This document shows positions 1 to 10,570 of a stretch of DNA of 64,000 bases, one piece after another (the stretch's first letter is position 1; every line of letters begins with the position of its first letter). The position numbers and the translations under genes were made by a program. The notes under the pieces were generated by a model. It was not told where the DNA came from and ran no database searches. It was given only the letters and a program-made list of their open reading frames with translations. Source of the DNA: Voacanga thouarsii (lineage: Eukaryota > Streptophyta > Magnoliopsida > Gentianales > Apocynaceae); NCBI GenBank assembly GCA_026120185.1, contig JANUWF010001696.1, forward strand, positions 682,001 to 746,000, read 5' to 3'.

Positions 1-233
1 GGCTTGTAGGAATCGCACCAGAGGTTTCCACCAGCACACCTACCCCGGTTCCACACATTCCAGTCCAGCCAACTTTGAGAACAAGGAGAAAAGGTTAGAT
101 ATTTTTGTCCTCGGAGTCCTGCCAGAGCATGACCGGCGCCGGCTCTGTTCGGGTTGTTTCCTGTTCTTCAGTTTTCTGCAATTTTTGCTTTCGCTCGTGC
201 TTTGTTTCCTTTTCTCCTTTCTTTAAGCCTTTA
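1..233 (+). mobile_element. Copia-I 5' LTR, 3' portion only
   Basis: This stretch is repeated with few changes at about 15912-16169, where it forms the end of the 3' LTR of the same element. Both copies share the block from GGCTTGTAGGAATCGCAC through the run ending in AAGCCTTTA. The copy here is followed at once by a Met-type primer binding site, which fixes it as the end of the 5' LTR. The 5' portion of this LTR lies left of the window. The last bases are TA rather than the usual CA, probably decay. It includes a GC-rich patch (GACCGGCGCCGG) near 130-145. Confidence 0.85.
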
Positions 234-235
234 AT

Positions 236-247
236 TGGTATTAGGAA
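236..247 (+). promoter_or_regulatory. Copia-I primer binding site (initiator Met tRNA type)
   Basis: TGGTATTAGGAA lies two bases after the LTR end. The plant copia PBS complementary to the 3' end of initiator Met tRNA is TGGTATCAGAGC; 8 of 12 bases match. Its position directly after the LTR repeat is what supports the call, since the match alone is weak. Confidence 0.7.
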
Positions 248-384
248 ATGAAGGTTTTGTGAAAATATAGGGAGCATACATCTAGTTGAATAAAACTGGA
301 CACATATATGTGATTAAACTGCGATCCTTCACTAGTTTTGGTATGGATAGATTCTCTATTAAACCTCTCTGATGGAGGTATAGG
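248..384 (+). mobile_element. Copia-I untranslated leader, first part
   Basis: Noncoding leader between the PBS and the insertion point of solo LTR L-A. It resumes after the second copy of the target-site duplication ATAGG at 4791-4795. I see no ORF or known motif in it. Confidence 0.7.
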
Positions 385-629
385 TGTGAAACCCAACTAA
401 AACCAACTCTAGAGTAAGGGGGTTGGGATGCATATCATATTCTCTCGCATGCATAAATATATTTTTGTATTATTATATGTGCTTTAGATATGTGATTTGT
501 AGTCTAGATGACTTATTTGAGCATAGTGAGTAAGAAGGGCAAAATGATAATTTTTCTTGAGGAGGAAATAGGGAGATAACTTGAGGATTAAATAGGAAAA
601 ATATTTGGGAGAGAAGATAAGAACAAGAG

Positions 630-692
630 TTGTTGTGGTTTAGTGGTTAGAGCTTTGGAATTAATTCTTAAGGTCTTGAGTTCAAATTCCAT
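630..692 (+). other. tRNA-like segment (Pol III A/B boxes) inside L-A
   Basis: A-box-like TGGTTTAGTGG (636-646, consensus TRGYNNARNGG) runs into GTTAGAGC, as in the D arm of a tRNA. A B-box/T-arm-like AGTTCAAATTCC (679-690, consensus GGTTCRANTCC) follows at tRNA-like spacing. It is on the same strand as the LTR. Similar segments sit at the equivalent place in L-B, L-C and L-F. It looks like a tRNA relic or tRNA-derived SINE head fixed in the ancestral LTR. No full cloverleaf or clear anticodon is visible, so it is not called a tRNA gene. Confidence 0.65.
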
Positions 693-2224
693 CGTTTGAG
701 TTTTAGCATGATTAAATTTTATTTTTGTTTAGGAAGGTTATTTTTTGCCCTTGCATGTCTTAGGAAGGAGTAGGAATGTTGTCCTAGGGGAGACATGAAA
801 GGAATGTCCTAATCCTACTCTTGTGCCCTACAAAAATTTCTAAGGGGTTCATACCCTTCTTGATCTCTTGCTTTCCTTACTTCTTAATCCATTAGGTTGT
901 TCAATTTATCTAAACCAATTTTGTTTCCAAAAAATTCTAGCAAAGTTCTGTGGCTTTCAAGGTTCGAAAATGTCTATGTGTACGGTATCTTCTTAACCGA
1001 AAATAGGGAGGAATTGTGGAAGGTTCCCAAGAGAATTAATCTCCATGATTAAACCTACAAACTCTAACCTATGTGTGTTCATCTTCTTCAAGTAATAATC
1101 TGGAATTTTTCCAACTTCTTGATTAGTCCAATTGTCAAAAATTTTAGCAATCTTTTCCTCTCAAATGCTACCAGGAAAATGGCCATTTCACTTAGCTTGA
1201 AGGCTGAAAATTCCAACCAAAACGGGACTGCTCAAGAGCTGTTCAAACCAGGAAAAAAGTCCTGGGTAGTTCGCAGCTCAACATCCCGAAAAACTAAGCT
1301 GTTTCTTAAAGTTTTTCAACTAGTAATTCAACCTTGTTTTTACTTCATAAAGAAGGTTGGAAACCAGCCTTAAAGGACCCTCCAATGGCCCTTCAAACCT
1401 TCTGCAAGCTGACTGAAATATAGTAGAAAAATCACCCCAGAAATTCCAGCAAGCCTTGCGAAAAACATGATCATAATTTCCAGCTTTGTTCCTTCTTCAC
1501 CCTTGTCCAAAACTTCCACCATTTTTCTGTACAAACTCACCTTGATCAGTCATGAAATGAACTCCAGCATCCTCACCATTATTCTGCTAGAAAAAAAACT
1601 CCATGGCTGCTCCTAAAATCTCTCCATCAATCACTCCAATCAAACCATTGATTGAAGTCCAAAATTTCAGCAATTTATTTCACCAACCTTCCATGAATTA
1701 AACCTCAAACAACCAGAAAACTCCGTCACCATTGTACACCATATTTTGGCCACCCTAAAGCTCCATCAAACAACATTCATCTCAGTAGAATTCCAGCAAT
1801 CCAGTCAGCCATTGTAGCTCCCCAAAAGACCTCCACCATCAAAGATCTACTTACCATATTTGCTATCACAAAATATTCCCTAAATTATTCTCTTTGAATT
1901 TCAAACAACCAACTTTCCTTTTCCTCTCAAATCTGAAAATCCAATTACCAAAAACCATTCAAGAAATTCGGCCACCCTTTCCCCATAGAATTTCAGCCAA
2001 CCTCCATTCAATCTCTCTATTCTCTCTAAACCTCCAAGGAACACCTACTACCATTCTTATGCCTAAGGCCACTCAAAACCATTTCAATCTTCTCCAAAAA
2101 CTCTAGATTATACCTACTCATTCTTGTGAATCTATTCATGCAATTTTTAACATCAAACAGTGAAATCAAAGTCTCACTTTTTTATCAAAAACAAGAATTT
2201 TCTTGAAGGCTCAAGAACACCTTC

Positions 2225-2232
2225 AAGGTAAG
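2225..2232 (+). promoter_or_regulatory. Splice-donor-like site in L-A
   Basis: AAGGTAAG matches the plant 5' splice-site consensus AG|GTAAG. An AAGGTAA- or AAGGTAGG-type site recurs at the corresponding place in L-B, L-C, L-F, L-D and L-E, each time next to the microsatellite. Use as a real splice site is inference. Confidence 0.4.
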
Positions 2233-2288
2233 CATGAACAATCATCTTCATCTTCTTCCATCTTCGACCTTGATGAGTATATACTAAT

Positions 2289-2291
<3 letters not shown>

Positions 2292-2342
<51 letters not shown>
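2292..2342 (+). repeat. (CT)n microsatellite in L-A
   Basis: About 25 uninterrupted CT units. L-B has a shorter CT tract at the same relative place (about 24792-24815), and L-C has it as (GA)n on the plus strand (about 12911-12954). Confidence 0.97.
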
Positions 2343-2345
<3 letters not shown>

Positions 2346-3356
2346 AATGGTTACTTCCACCATGGCCATGTTTCTTCTTCTCCTTGGATGGATCAAGCAT
2401 CCCCAGTGAGAGGATTTTCTTGGATCGACTTCAAGGTAGTCATCATTCAAGTAAGCTTCTTCCATCTTCTCTTTAAATCCTAGATTCTTGTCTCTTGGAT
2501 GTAGTTGGATGAGGATGGGATATATTTGGAGGTTGATCATGTGTTTTGTGATGGAGTTGGGATTGAAGCATGAGAATGAATGTGTTTGTATGATGAAGAT
2601 GGGATTGATGCATGAGTTGATTTATCTTGGTTGAATGTATGGCGTTTTAGGGTTTGTTGTTTGTCTTCATGTCGTGAGTAGTATGAATGATCAAGCATGT
2701 TAGAGATTATGTCACCTCTGGTGAATAGGGTTTATGTTCATGTATTCTTGTTAAGGCCAAGATTATGTTTATATTAGTAGAGTTTGGATCATGTCTTGGT
2801 AGATTTGGATGCATGTTTTATTCATGATTTGGATGTTTTGTTGATTGGTGTAGAGTATATGTTCATGATTATGGTTAGCCATAGGAATTATGATCATGAC
2901 CTTGTTGTCCCTAAGCTAATTTTATTTCATCAATAAAATGATTAATACTATAATTTCTTCTAGTAATTTCGAAAACACTAGGAAAAAGTGGATTTGGACT
3001 CTTATATAAAATAATGATATTTTAGTCAAATAAATGATAGCTTTTATTAAAGAAATAAAATATATAGATATTATATAAAATAATAATATCAAACAAAGCC
3101 TTTTATATAAATAATTATAATAGGTAAAGTATTAATTTTGAAAGTCTTATATTCATAAATACTATTAAAATTTATTTATTATGTTTTAATCAAAACGTAA
3201 TAAAATTTACTTACAACTAATTTTAGTTACCAATTATTTTCTAATAATTAATTATTAATAGATTATTATTTTAAATTATATCATCTAGGGCCTAGGACCC
3301 TTCATCAAATAAACCCTAATTTATTTATAGTAAGATTTAAACCTTCAACTTATTAG

Positions 3357-3648
3357 TATCTAATTCACAAACCCTAGTTATTTTAATATCAAGCTAGATT
3401 TATCTTATAAACCCTTTATTTATTATCTAGCCTTAAAGCTTGGGACATTAGGGTCATGATTGTAGTAAGTTGAGTTAGGATTATTTATGAAAGTGAATTT
3501 TGTATCTAATTCACAAACCCTAGTTATTTTAATATCAAGCTAGATTTATCTTATAAACCCTTTATTTATTATCTAGCCTTAAAGCTTGGGACATTAGGGT
3601 CATGATTGTAGTAAGTTGAGTTAGGATTATTTATGAAAGTGAATTTTG
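3357..3648 (+). repeat. 146-bp tandem duplication in L-A
   Basis: Two adjacent 146-bp units (3357-3502 and 3503-3648) look identical base for base. L-B has a single diverged version of this stretch (near 25850-25990), so the duplication arose in L-A after it diverged from L-B and is recent. Confidence 0.93.
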
Positions 3649-4716
3649 GCTTGAGTTTAATTATGGCTTGTGTTTACCCCAGGCTAGGTTAGGTCAGCTT
3701 TTGGAGATCTTTATTTTATCTCGAGCAAAGGATTAGGTAAGTTCCTGTATAAAACTTGTTTGTTGCAAAAAGTTAATACGGCAAGTTAAACCCAAAGTTT
3801 GTGAACACTGATTTGGTAAAGGCAATTAGGGACTGTTTCCTTTCTTGTTTCAGTCAAACCAATCATTTGAAAATCAACAAGCAATTTTATTCAAACGTTA
3901 AACTATTTCTAAAATCAATTTTGACAAAAACTTTGGCAACCCTTGATTGCCATTTTTAAGTAAAGCTATGTTTTATCAATTTTCTCCCAAGTGGGATGAA
4001 CTACGTTGAGTACTCAATAAGGATAGGCTAGTAGTACTAGTTTTGAAGAGCAAGAGTGATTCTTCTGGTAGGAGGCCACCTCCAGAAGATAAACTCAACT
4101 TAGAGAAACGTCAGCACTACTTAGTCATGCCAATCTGAGCTAGCAGTTTTAGTCATGCAGACTGTGTGTTGCCAGAGTGGACAACCGGTTTTGTTTGGGT
4201 GTAGAAAATGAGGAGAATCTTACCCGGTAGGCCGATCACCTACCTTTTTTGTCAGTCTGCACAAATTGTGGCATTCTGACCGTTGTATGGTTATAGGGCC
4301 CAACGTGTGATAACCTATGGCCGCCCTTTCGAGTGGTTGATTTTATTGTACCTGTATGGTTGGAAAAGCCAAGACACCACTCTTGCTTTTGAACTTTATT
4401 TATTGCTTGCGAGTCTTTTTCTTATGAAGTTCTTACACCTTGCATTCATGAACTGTTTTCACTGAACACTCAAAGCACATATGGACTTACTGATATTTTT
4501 ATCTCATCACCCTTTTTATCATGATTTCAGGTCGATCCTGCTGTGGGGATGAGTAGCTAGTTGTTGCCAGCCTTGGAAGATATTCTATTATTTATTTTTA
4601 TGTAATGCTTTGGGAGTTGAGAGTGAACAATTGTTATTTTTGGATTTGTCTAGAATTTTTTGATTGTAATAAGTTTTAATTTTTGAAGTATTGTTTTATT
4701 TTGATTGTCTGACCTA

Positions 4717-4790
4717 GTTATAAAGACCGCTTGTCCTTTGGACGGGGCGACATCCTCGGCCGTATTAGGCCTAGGTAGTGGGGTGTTACA
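4717..4790 (+). promoter_or_regulatory. Conserved LTR 3'-terminal block with TATA-like motif
   Basis: The block begins TTATAAAGACC and continues with a GGGGCGACATCC-like motif to the LTR end. It recurs in L-B (27107-27175), inverted in L-C (10571-10650), and in diverged form in L-D (36667-36760) and L-E (59976-60065). TATAAA about 70 bp before the LTR end could mark the U3/R boundary; a role in RNA 3' end formation is equally possible. Confidence 0.5.
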
Positions 4791-5208
4791 ATAGGTGAGA
4801 AGTAATTTGGTTTTTTACTTAGCAAATTGTGTAAGCCCAATATTAATGGGTATAGGCGGTTGTTGTTTTTTGTTGATTTCATTATATTTGGACTGAAATT
4901 GAAATGCCAATGGAGGAAGAAAGTTGTAGAAAACCAGAAAGAAAACAGAAGAAAATCACAGAAAATTCTGTAGGAAGAAGACCCAACAAACCACAATTGC
5001 TGCTGGCTTGGGTTTGGGGTCCACTAGTCGCCCACGAGGTCTGGTTCTGTGCGGCGGGTGTTGTGGACCAAGGAGAAATTTTTATTTTTCCTTGTAATTT
5101 CTCTTGTAATTTCTTTTTGGTTTTGGGGTCCATACCAGACGAAGTTAATATTTTTGCAATAGTTAATATTCATGGAATAGTAAGGTATTTTAGGATTAAA
5201 CAAGACCA

Positions 5209-5234
5209 TTAATTAATTAATTAATTAATTAATG
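5209..5234 (+). repeat. (TTAA)n microsatellite
   Basis: Six or so perfect AATT/TTAA units in the Copia-I leader. Confidence 0.9.
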
Positions 5235-5342
5235 TATTTAATTCTATTATCTGGGCACTTAGGTTTAAAAAATAGAAAAGCATGAAAACATCTACTGTTT
5301 TCTAGCATGCTATTTATTTTTAAGTAACTATGTGCACATTTT

Positions 5343-5740
5343 CTCAAGGACCAAAGTCTTTGGGAATATTTTTGACAAGAAAATATTTTTCTACAAATTA
5401 AATGGTTATTTTAACTTGAACAAAAATTAATCCTTAGATATTTTCTCAAAGGATTTAATCCTTGACATAGAAAATATATTGGATTTAGATATTTTTGTAA
5501 GTTAAAATAGAAAGCCATTTTGTTTTATTTTGGCACAGGAAAAATTGTTTTCTCAAATAAATTTGAGACCAAAGTCTCTAGAAAGTTGTAATTGGAAAAT
5601 TTTTGAAATCATTAAGTTTTTTAACTTAAATAAAATTAGTCCATGAAAAAATCTCTCAAAGGATATATACCTTGACATAGAGATTTTAATGGATTTAGAT
5701 ATTTTATTTTTAAGTTAAAGGAAAACTTAATGGAAATTTT
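5343..5740 (+). repeat. Imperfect tandem duplication in the Copia-I leader
   Basis: Unit 1 (about 5343-5530) and unit 2 (about 5551-5740) share the same order of motifs: CTCAA, GACCAAAGTCT, a stretch ending TTTTAACTT, CTCAAAGGAT, CCTTGACATAGA, TGGATTTAGATATTTT, AAGTTAAA. Divergence and indels are considerable, so this is an old duplication of leader DNA. Confidence 0.75.
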
Positions 5741-6222
5741 CAAAAGGATATTTTAAAAAAAACCCTTGTTTTAAAAGACTAAATAGGAGAGGGGTTCCAA
5801 CGACCCCATGGCTTCCATCACGATTCTTATTAGAGATCATGGGTCCCCTCGCGTCACCCTGGGAGTGAACCCATATAGGATAGGGATACCGCAAGGATCT
5901 AGATCTAATGGAGGGATGTAGTTAATAACTCGGGACACATACTATAATCGGCCAGCCCCTCGTTGAAGGTTATAGTGCGAGGTATGTCCATAGAAAATGA
6001 GAGGAAACGGCCATCCCCTCGATAGAGTTATTTTCTATATCATTACCTAGAAGGAAAATTAATTTATGGTGGTTAACACACTTAACTTAGGGAATTATTA
6101 ATCTTCCCAAGCAGCTATGTCAGTTTTCCTAAGAGCCAAATTAATATCAGTTTGGATAAAGTGCACAAATTTATTTTGTTTTCACAAAATAAATCTTTTC
6201 TTTTATTTTCGATTTTTTAGAA

Positions 6223-6950
6223 ATGGTGGGAGGTTCTTTTAGTCCATTAGCCATTATTCTCAAAGAGAATAAGCTAACGGGACCAAACTATGTGGACTGG
6301 AAGAGGAACCTAGACATAATACTCACAATTGAGGAGTATAAATATGTCCTTTAGGAGACTTACCTTATTATCATGGAAGGTTCTATCACCGAAGAGCGAG
6401 AGGCTGAGAATGTGTGGAAGAAGACTGTTGAAATGGCATGTTGCTATATGTTAGCCTCCATGTCTAATGTGCTCCAATCAAAACACGAGCACATGGCTTC
6501 GGCGTAGCCACTATGTTCGCAGATAAGAGCCGGCCCGCAAGGCAGGAGGCTCTTCGAACTATAATTAACACTAAGATGGATGATGGAGCATCAGTCAGAG
6601 AGCATATGCTCAAGATGATTGCTTCTTTCGAGGAGATAGAAATCTTATGGGCTGTCATTGACCCCGAGAGCCAAGTGGACATGGTTCTCGAATCTCTACC
6701 GGGTTCCTTTACTCAAATCAAGTTGAATTACAACATGAACAAGTTAATCATGAGTTTAACTGAGTTGATGAATGAGCTCCAGATGGCAGAGAAGGTCATA
6801 AAGCCACAATCTAAGGCTATGATTGCTAAGGCTTCATCATCTAGAACTGGGCCCAAGCCCAGAAAGTTAAAGAAGAAAAAGGGGAACGCAGCGGCCCAGC
6901 CCAAAGACAAACCCAAGGGTAAGTGCTTCAAATGTGATTGAAGGGAAACT
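6223..6950 (+). pseudogene. gag: Copia-I gag (broken)
   Basis: Encoded the copia capsid/nucleocapsid polyprotein. The ATG at 6223 starts a frame with an N-terminal copia gag pattern (KLTGPNYVDWKRNL), stopped after about 43 codons at 6352 and again near 6505. The reading then moves to another frame (6513-6941) containing LESLPGSFTQIKLNYNMNK, typical of the UBN2-type copia gag core, followed by a lysine-rich tail. The CCHC zinc knuckle begins KCFKC but is broken by a frameshift or stop at about 6939. It is followed directly by the protease region, as in a copia gag-pol. At least two frame breaks; not functional. Confidence 0.9.
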
Positions 6951-9900
6951 GGAAAAAGGAGTGTCTAGATCTTCCAACCAAGAAAAACCCCACAGGTAAT
7001 GTTTTCTATCTAGAGTCAATATCAATGGTTGGATCAACTTCCACTTGGATTGTTGATTCAGGAGCCACTGATCACATCTGTAACCCCTAGCAGGGGTTTA
7101 GAAACATTAGAAGACTCAAGAAGGGCGAACATGGGCTACGTGTGGGAAATGGAGCACAAGTCTAAGCCCTTGCAGTAGGAGAGTTGGATCTTATTTTTTA
7201 TTATAATATTATAGTGGTTTTAAAAGATATTTTATATGTACCTGGATTTCGACAGAATTTGATTTCAGTTGTGAAACTAATAAATCGAGGATATTCTGTA
7301 TCTTTCTATTCTGGTATTACTATCAGTAGAGACGGAGAAATTTTATGTACTGGGCACATGTATGGGAATCTATTCTTCTTGAACCCTATTAACAATCAAT
7401 TAAATAATGCTCAATCTGAACCTTTAACAAGGAAGAGAAATACTAAAGTCAATTACTCGTATCTTTGGTATCTAAGGTTGGGTCATATCAACTCAACCAG
7501 GATTTAGAGGTTAATCCATGATGGGCCTTTGGACTCATTGATATTGGAAAATTGGCCTCAGTGTGAATCCTGCCTAATGGGAAAGATGACCAAAAGGTCA
7601 TTTACCCCTAAGGTAGATAGAGCCAAGAAGGTATTAAGTCTTGTTCACACTGATGTGTGTGGTCCCTTGTCTACACCAGCTAGAGGGGGTTTTGAGTACT
7701 TCATCACTTTCACAGATGATTGGTTTTGTTTACCTGATGAGACATAAATCTGACTCTTTTTGACAAGTTCAAAGAGTTTAAGGCTAATGTAGAGTGTTGG
7801 ACATGTAAATTAATCAAGACCTTACGATCGGATCGTGGATGAGAGTACCTCCTTGGTGAATTCAAGAACTACATAATACATCATAGAATAGTATCCCAAC
7901 TCTCTGCACCGGGGACACCGCAGCAGAATTGAGTAGCGGAGAGAAGGAACAGGACATTAATAGAAATGGTCCGATGCATGATGTCTCATGTTACTCTTCC
8001 AGTGTCTTTTTAGGGATATGCCCTAGAAACAGCGACATACATTTTGAACTTGGTACCTTCCAAGTCAGTACCTAGGACTCCCTATGAGATGTGGATTGGG
8101 CGTAAGCCAAGTCTGAATTATCTCAGGATATGGGGTTGTCCAGCTTACGTACTGGTCAAGGGAGATAACTTGGAACCAAGATCAAAATTATGCTATTTTG
8201 TTGGGTATTCAAAAGAGACAAAGGGTGGTTACTTTTATTTTCCTAAGGAGCAGAAAATACTAGTTAGTACCAATGCTAGATACTTAGAGGATGATCAGAG
8301 TACCTCCACAAAAGATTCAATTAGGTTAGAACTTGAGGAGAAGTTATCTTCGGAATCAACTTCTCCTGACCTAATTATGGAATAAGAAGAGGCACATTCT
8401 GAAGAGCCTGTGCAAATGGAACCTCCTCGTAATGGGAGAGTGTCTAGGATTCCAGAGAGATGGACTGGAAAAGCTTTCGAGTTAGTCTCCGACCATCAAG
8501 AACAAGACCCCACTAGATATGAAGAGGCTATTGCTGATGCTGATGCCGATGCAAATCTAAGGCATAAAGTAATGAAAGCTGAGATTGAGTCTATGTACCT
8601 CAATTAGGTTTGAGATCTTGTAGCTTCACCTGAAGGGATAAAACCTATTGGGTGTAAGTGGGTATACAAGTGAAAGAGGGGAGTAGATGGGAAGGTAGAA
8701 ACCTTCAAAGTTAAGCTTGTGGTGAAATGGTATACTCAAAAAGAGATAATCGATTATGAGGAGATCTTTTCCCCAATAGCCATGCTTAAGTCCATCCGTA
8801 TCCTCCTTGCTATCGCATGTCACTAAGACTATGAGATATGGCAAATGGATATCAAGACGGCATTTTTAAATGGCCATCTTAGCGAAGACATCTATATGTC
8901 CCAACCGGAAGGCTTTATTGCTGAAGGCCAAGAACATATGGTTTGCAAGCTTAAAAAGTCCATTTATGGACTTAAGAAGGCATCGAGAGCATGGAACATT
9001 CGTTTTGATGAGACTGTAAAGTCTTACGATTTTATTCAAAACGAGGATGAGCCATGCATATACAGGAAAATTGAAGACATTAATACGGTTTTTCTTATTT
9101 TGTATGTGGATGACATTCTACTCATTGGAAATGATGTAGAGTCATTATCATCTACAAATGTTTGGCTACCTAGTCAATTTAGTCTGAAGGACTTGGGAAA
9201 AGCCAGCTACATTTTTGGGATTAGGCTTCTTAGAAATAGGAAGCAGAGAATGTTAGGATTATCCCAAGTGGCATACATTGACAAGATGCTAGCCAAGTAC
9301 AGCATGGACTCATGCAAGGGAGCACTAATTTCTTGCAGACATGGATTGTCTTTTTCTTTAAGGGACTGTCCTATGTCTCAAGAAGAAAAAGATAGAATGA
9401 GTAGGATTCCCTACGCTTCGGCTGTAGGAAGTCTCATGTACGCCATGCTATGTATTAGGCCAGATATCTACTTTGCCGTAAGCTTAGTTAGCAGATATCA
9501 GTCAAACCCTGGGGAGGTTCATTGGCAAGCTATAAAGCAAATTCTCAAGTACCTCAAGGGAATGAGAGATTGTATGCTAGTTTATAGGGCTGATGACTTG
9601 GTTTCTACAAGATACACAGACTCAAACTTCCAAGCAAATAAGTATGAGAGAAAATCCACTAGTGGATATGTCTTCACCTTGTATAGAGGAGCCGTTTCGT
9701 GGAGAAGTATCAAGCAATCTTGCATTGCTGACTCAACTATGGAAGCTGAGTATGTGGCAACTTCAGAGGCATCCAAGGAAGCAGTATTGCTCCGGAAGTT
9801 CCTTTCAGAACTTGGAGTCGTGCCACACATGGACATGCCGGTTGTGATGTATTGCGACAACACTGGAGCTGTATCGCAATCCAAAGAACCCAGGAACCAC

Positions 9901-10086
9901 AAGAAGGGGAAGTACATTGAGAGGAAGTACCTCTGGATCTGGGATTTCATCCAGGGACGGGAAGTCGTGGTGGGATAGATTGCCTCAAAGAACAGTCTAG
10001 TAGATCTATTCACCAAGCTTTTGGTTGAAAAAGTCTTCAAGAGACACTTAGACGCCATAGGCGTGGGCACCTACGGACTTATTTAG
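6951..10086 (+). pseudogene. pol: Copia-I pol: protease, integrase, RT, RNase H (broken)
   Basis: Domain order PR-INT-RT-RH defines Ty1/copia. Protease: IVDSGATDH near 7048-7075. GAG-pre-integrase and zinc region: LWYLRLGHIN (near 7462), CESCLMGKM (7564-7590). Integrase catalytic part: VHTDVCGPLS (near 7640), a SDRG segment near 7830, and RNRT with the GTPQQN-like block near 7910. Integrase C-terminus: open frame 8044-8385. RT: open frame 8845-9978 starting MDIKTAFLNG, with catalytic [11 protein letters not shown] (about 9100-9135). RNase H: DSTMEAEY (about 9730) and CDNTGAVSQSK (about 9855-9890). A stop at 9976 interrupts the C-terminus, which reads on to 10086. Stops at about 7088, 7506, 7747, 8382 and 8605 and several shifts make it dead. 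The lineage could be Tork-like, uncertain. Confidence 0.93.
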
Positions 10087-10095
10087 TCTTAGAGT

Positions 10096-10108
10096 GCAAC
10101 TGGGAGAT
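10096..10108 (+). promoter_or_regulatory. Copia-I polypurine tract
   Basis: GCAACTGGGAGAT lies directly before the 3' LTR start, 10 bases after the pol stop. GGGAGAT before TGTTGGG-type ends is usual for plant copia plus-strand priming sites. Confidence 0.75.
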
Positions 10109-10570
10109 TTTTGGGAAATATGCCCTCTTAGACTAGGTTTCTGATGTAAATATCAAATGTTTTAATAAAAGAATTTATTTATAGAAATTGTTTGTGAATT
10201 TACATTTCTATTTGTGCACAATTTCGTTTGGAAAAGACTTATTGTGTTTAAGTAAGTGGTCCATGTTAATGCTGGTCTTTCACAGTAAGGTTTGGATCAT
10301 GAGTTACTTAACACTTAAACGTTTGCTCTTAACCGATTGATAAGAGGGAATCTCATCATGTCTAGATTATTATGTTGTGAATTCAAACGAGAAATGGCTT
10401 ACCATTAGCCAGTAAGTAGTCTACTCACTTCATGACATAAGCGTATTTTGAATACGTAGAATAGGACCTATAGTAGTGGATTCTTAAAGAACTATATGGT
10501 AGAAACCTAGTTACTACTGCTATAGCTTGGACTAGTACTCTACAACTTGAGTATGAGTTGGTAGTCTGAC
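10109..10570 (+). mobile_element. Copia-I 3' LTR, first part
   Basis: Starts TTTTGGGAAATATGCCC, a decayed form of the common TGTTGGGAAATATG start. It is interrupted at 10571 by solo LTR L-C; CTGAC (10566-10570) is duplicated at 14846-14850, after which this LTR resumes. Confidence 0.85.

Larger units (their letters stand above)
385..4790 (+). mobile_element. Solo LTR L-A, long-LTR family (4406 bp)
   Basis: Begins TGTGAAACCC and ends GGGGTGTTACA (TG...CA) and is flanked by perfect 5-bp duplications ATAGG (380-384 and 4791-4795). It aligns end to end with L-B (22846-27175) and, inverted, L-C (10571-14845). No PBS, polypurine tract or coding region lies inside or next to it, so it is best read as one LTR left after LTR-LTR recombination. 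In order it holds a tRNA-like segment (about 630-692), a C-rich stretch resembling a plant 5' UTR (1500-2200), a splice-donor-like site (2225-2232), a CT microsatellite, AT-rich DNA (2900-3450) with a 146-bp tandem duplication, and a conserved terminal block from 4717. A Tekay/Del-type chromovirus origin is inferred from LTR length, the TGTRA start and the Met PBS beside the related L-E; it is not proven. The alternative is a noncoding non-autonomous element. Confidence 0.9.
4796..6222 (+). mobile_element. Copia-I untranslated leader, second part
   Basis: Continuation of the leader after L-A, up to the gag start. It is noncoding; the ORFs of 60-100 codons on both strands around 4880-5210 resemble nothing I recognise. 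It holds a (TTAA)n microsatellite and a 200-bp-scale imperfect tandem duplication, annotated separately. A GC-richer patch (5790-6060) near the gag start has no feature I recognise. Confidence 0.7.

Noticed and set aside
630..692. Functional tRNA gene
   Set aside because: Only the A- and B-box regions resemble a tRNA; no acceptor stem pairing or clear anticodon arm is visible, and the segment is repeated inside mobile LTRs.
1071..1373. 100-codon ORF in L-A as a gene
   Set aside because: The corresponding stretches of L-B and L-C do not keep the frame; it is LTR sequence.
4718..5212. Overlapping ORFs on both strands around the L-A right end
   Set aside because: They cross the LTR boundary or lie in the Copia-I leader, overlap one another antisense, and show no recognisable domain.
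6223..10086. Intact autonomous copia element
   Set aside because: gag and pol contain numerous stops and shifts, and the 3' LTR is split by L-C.
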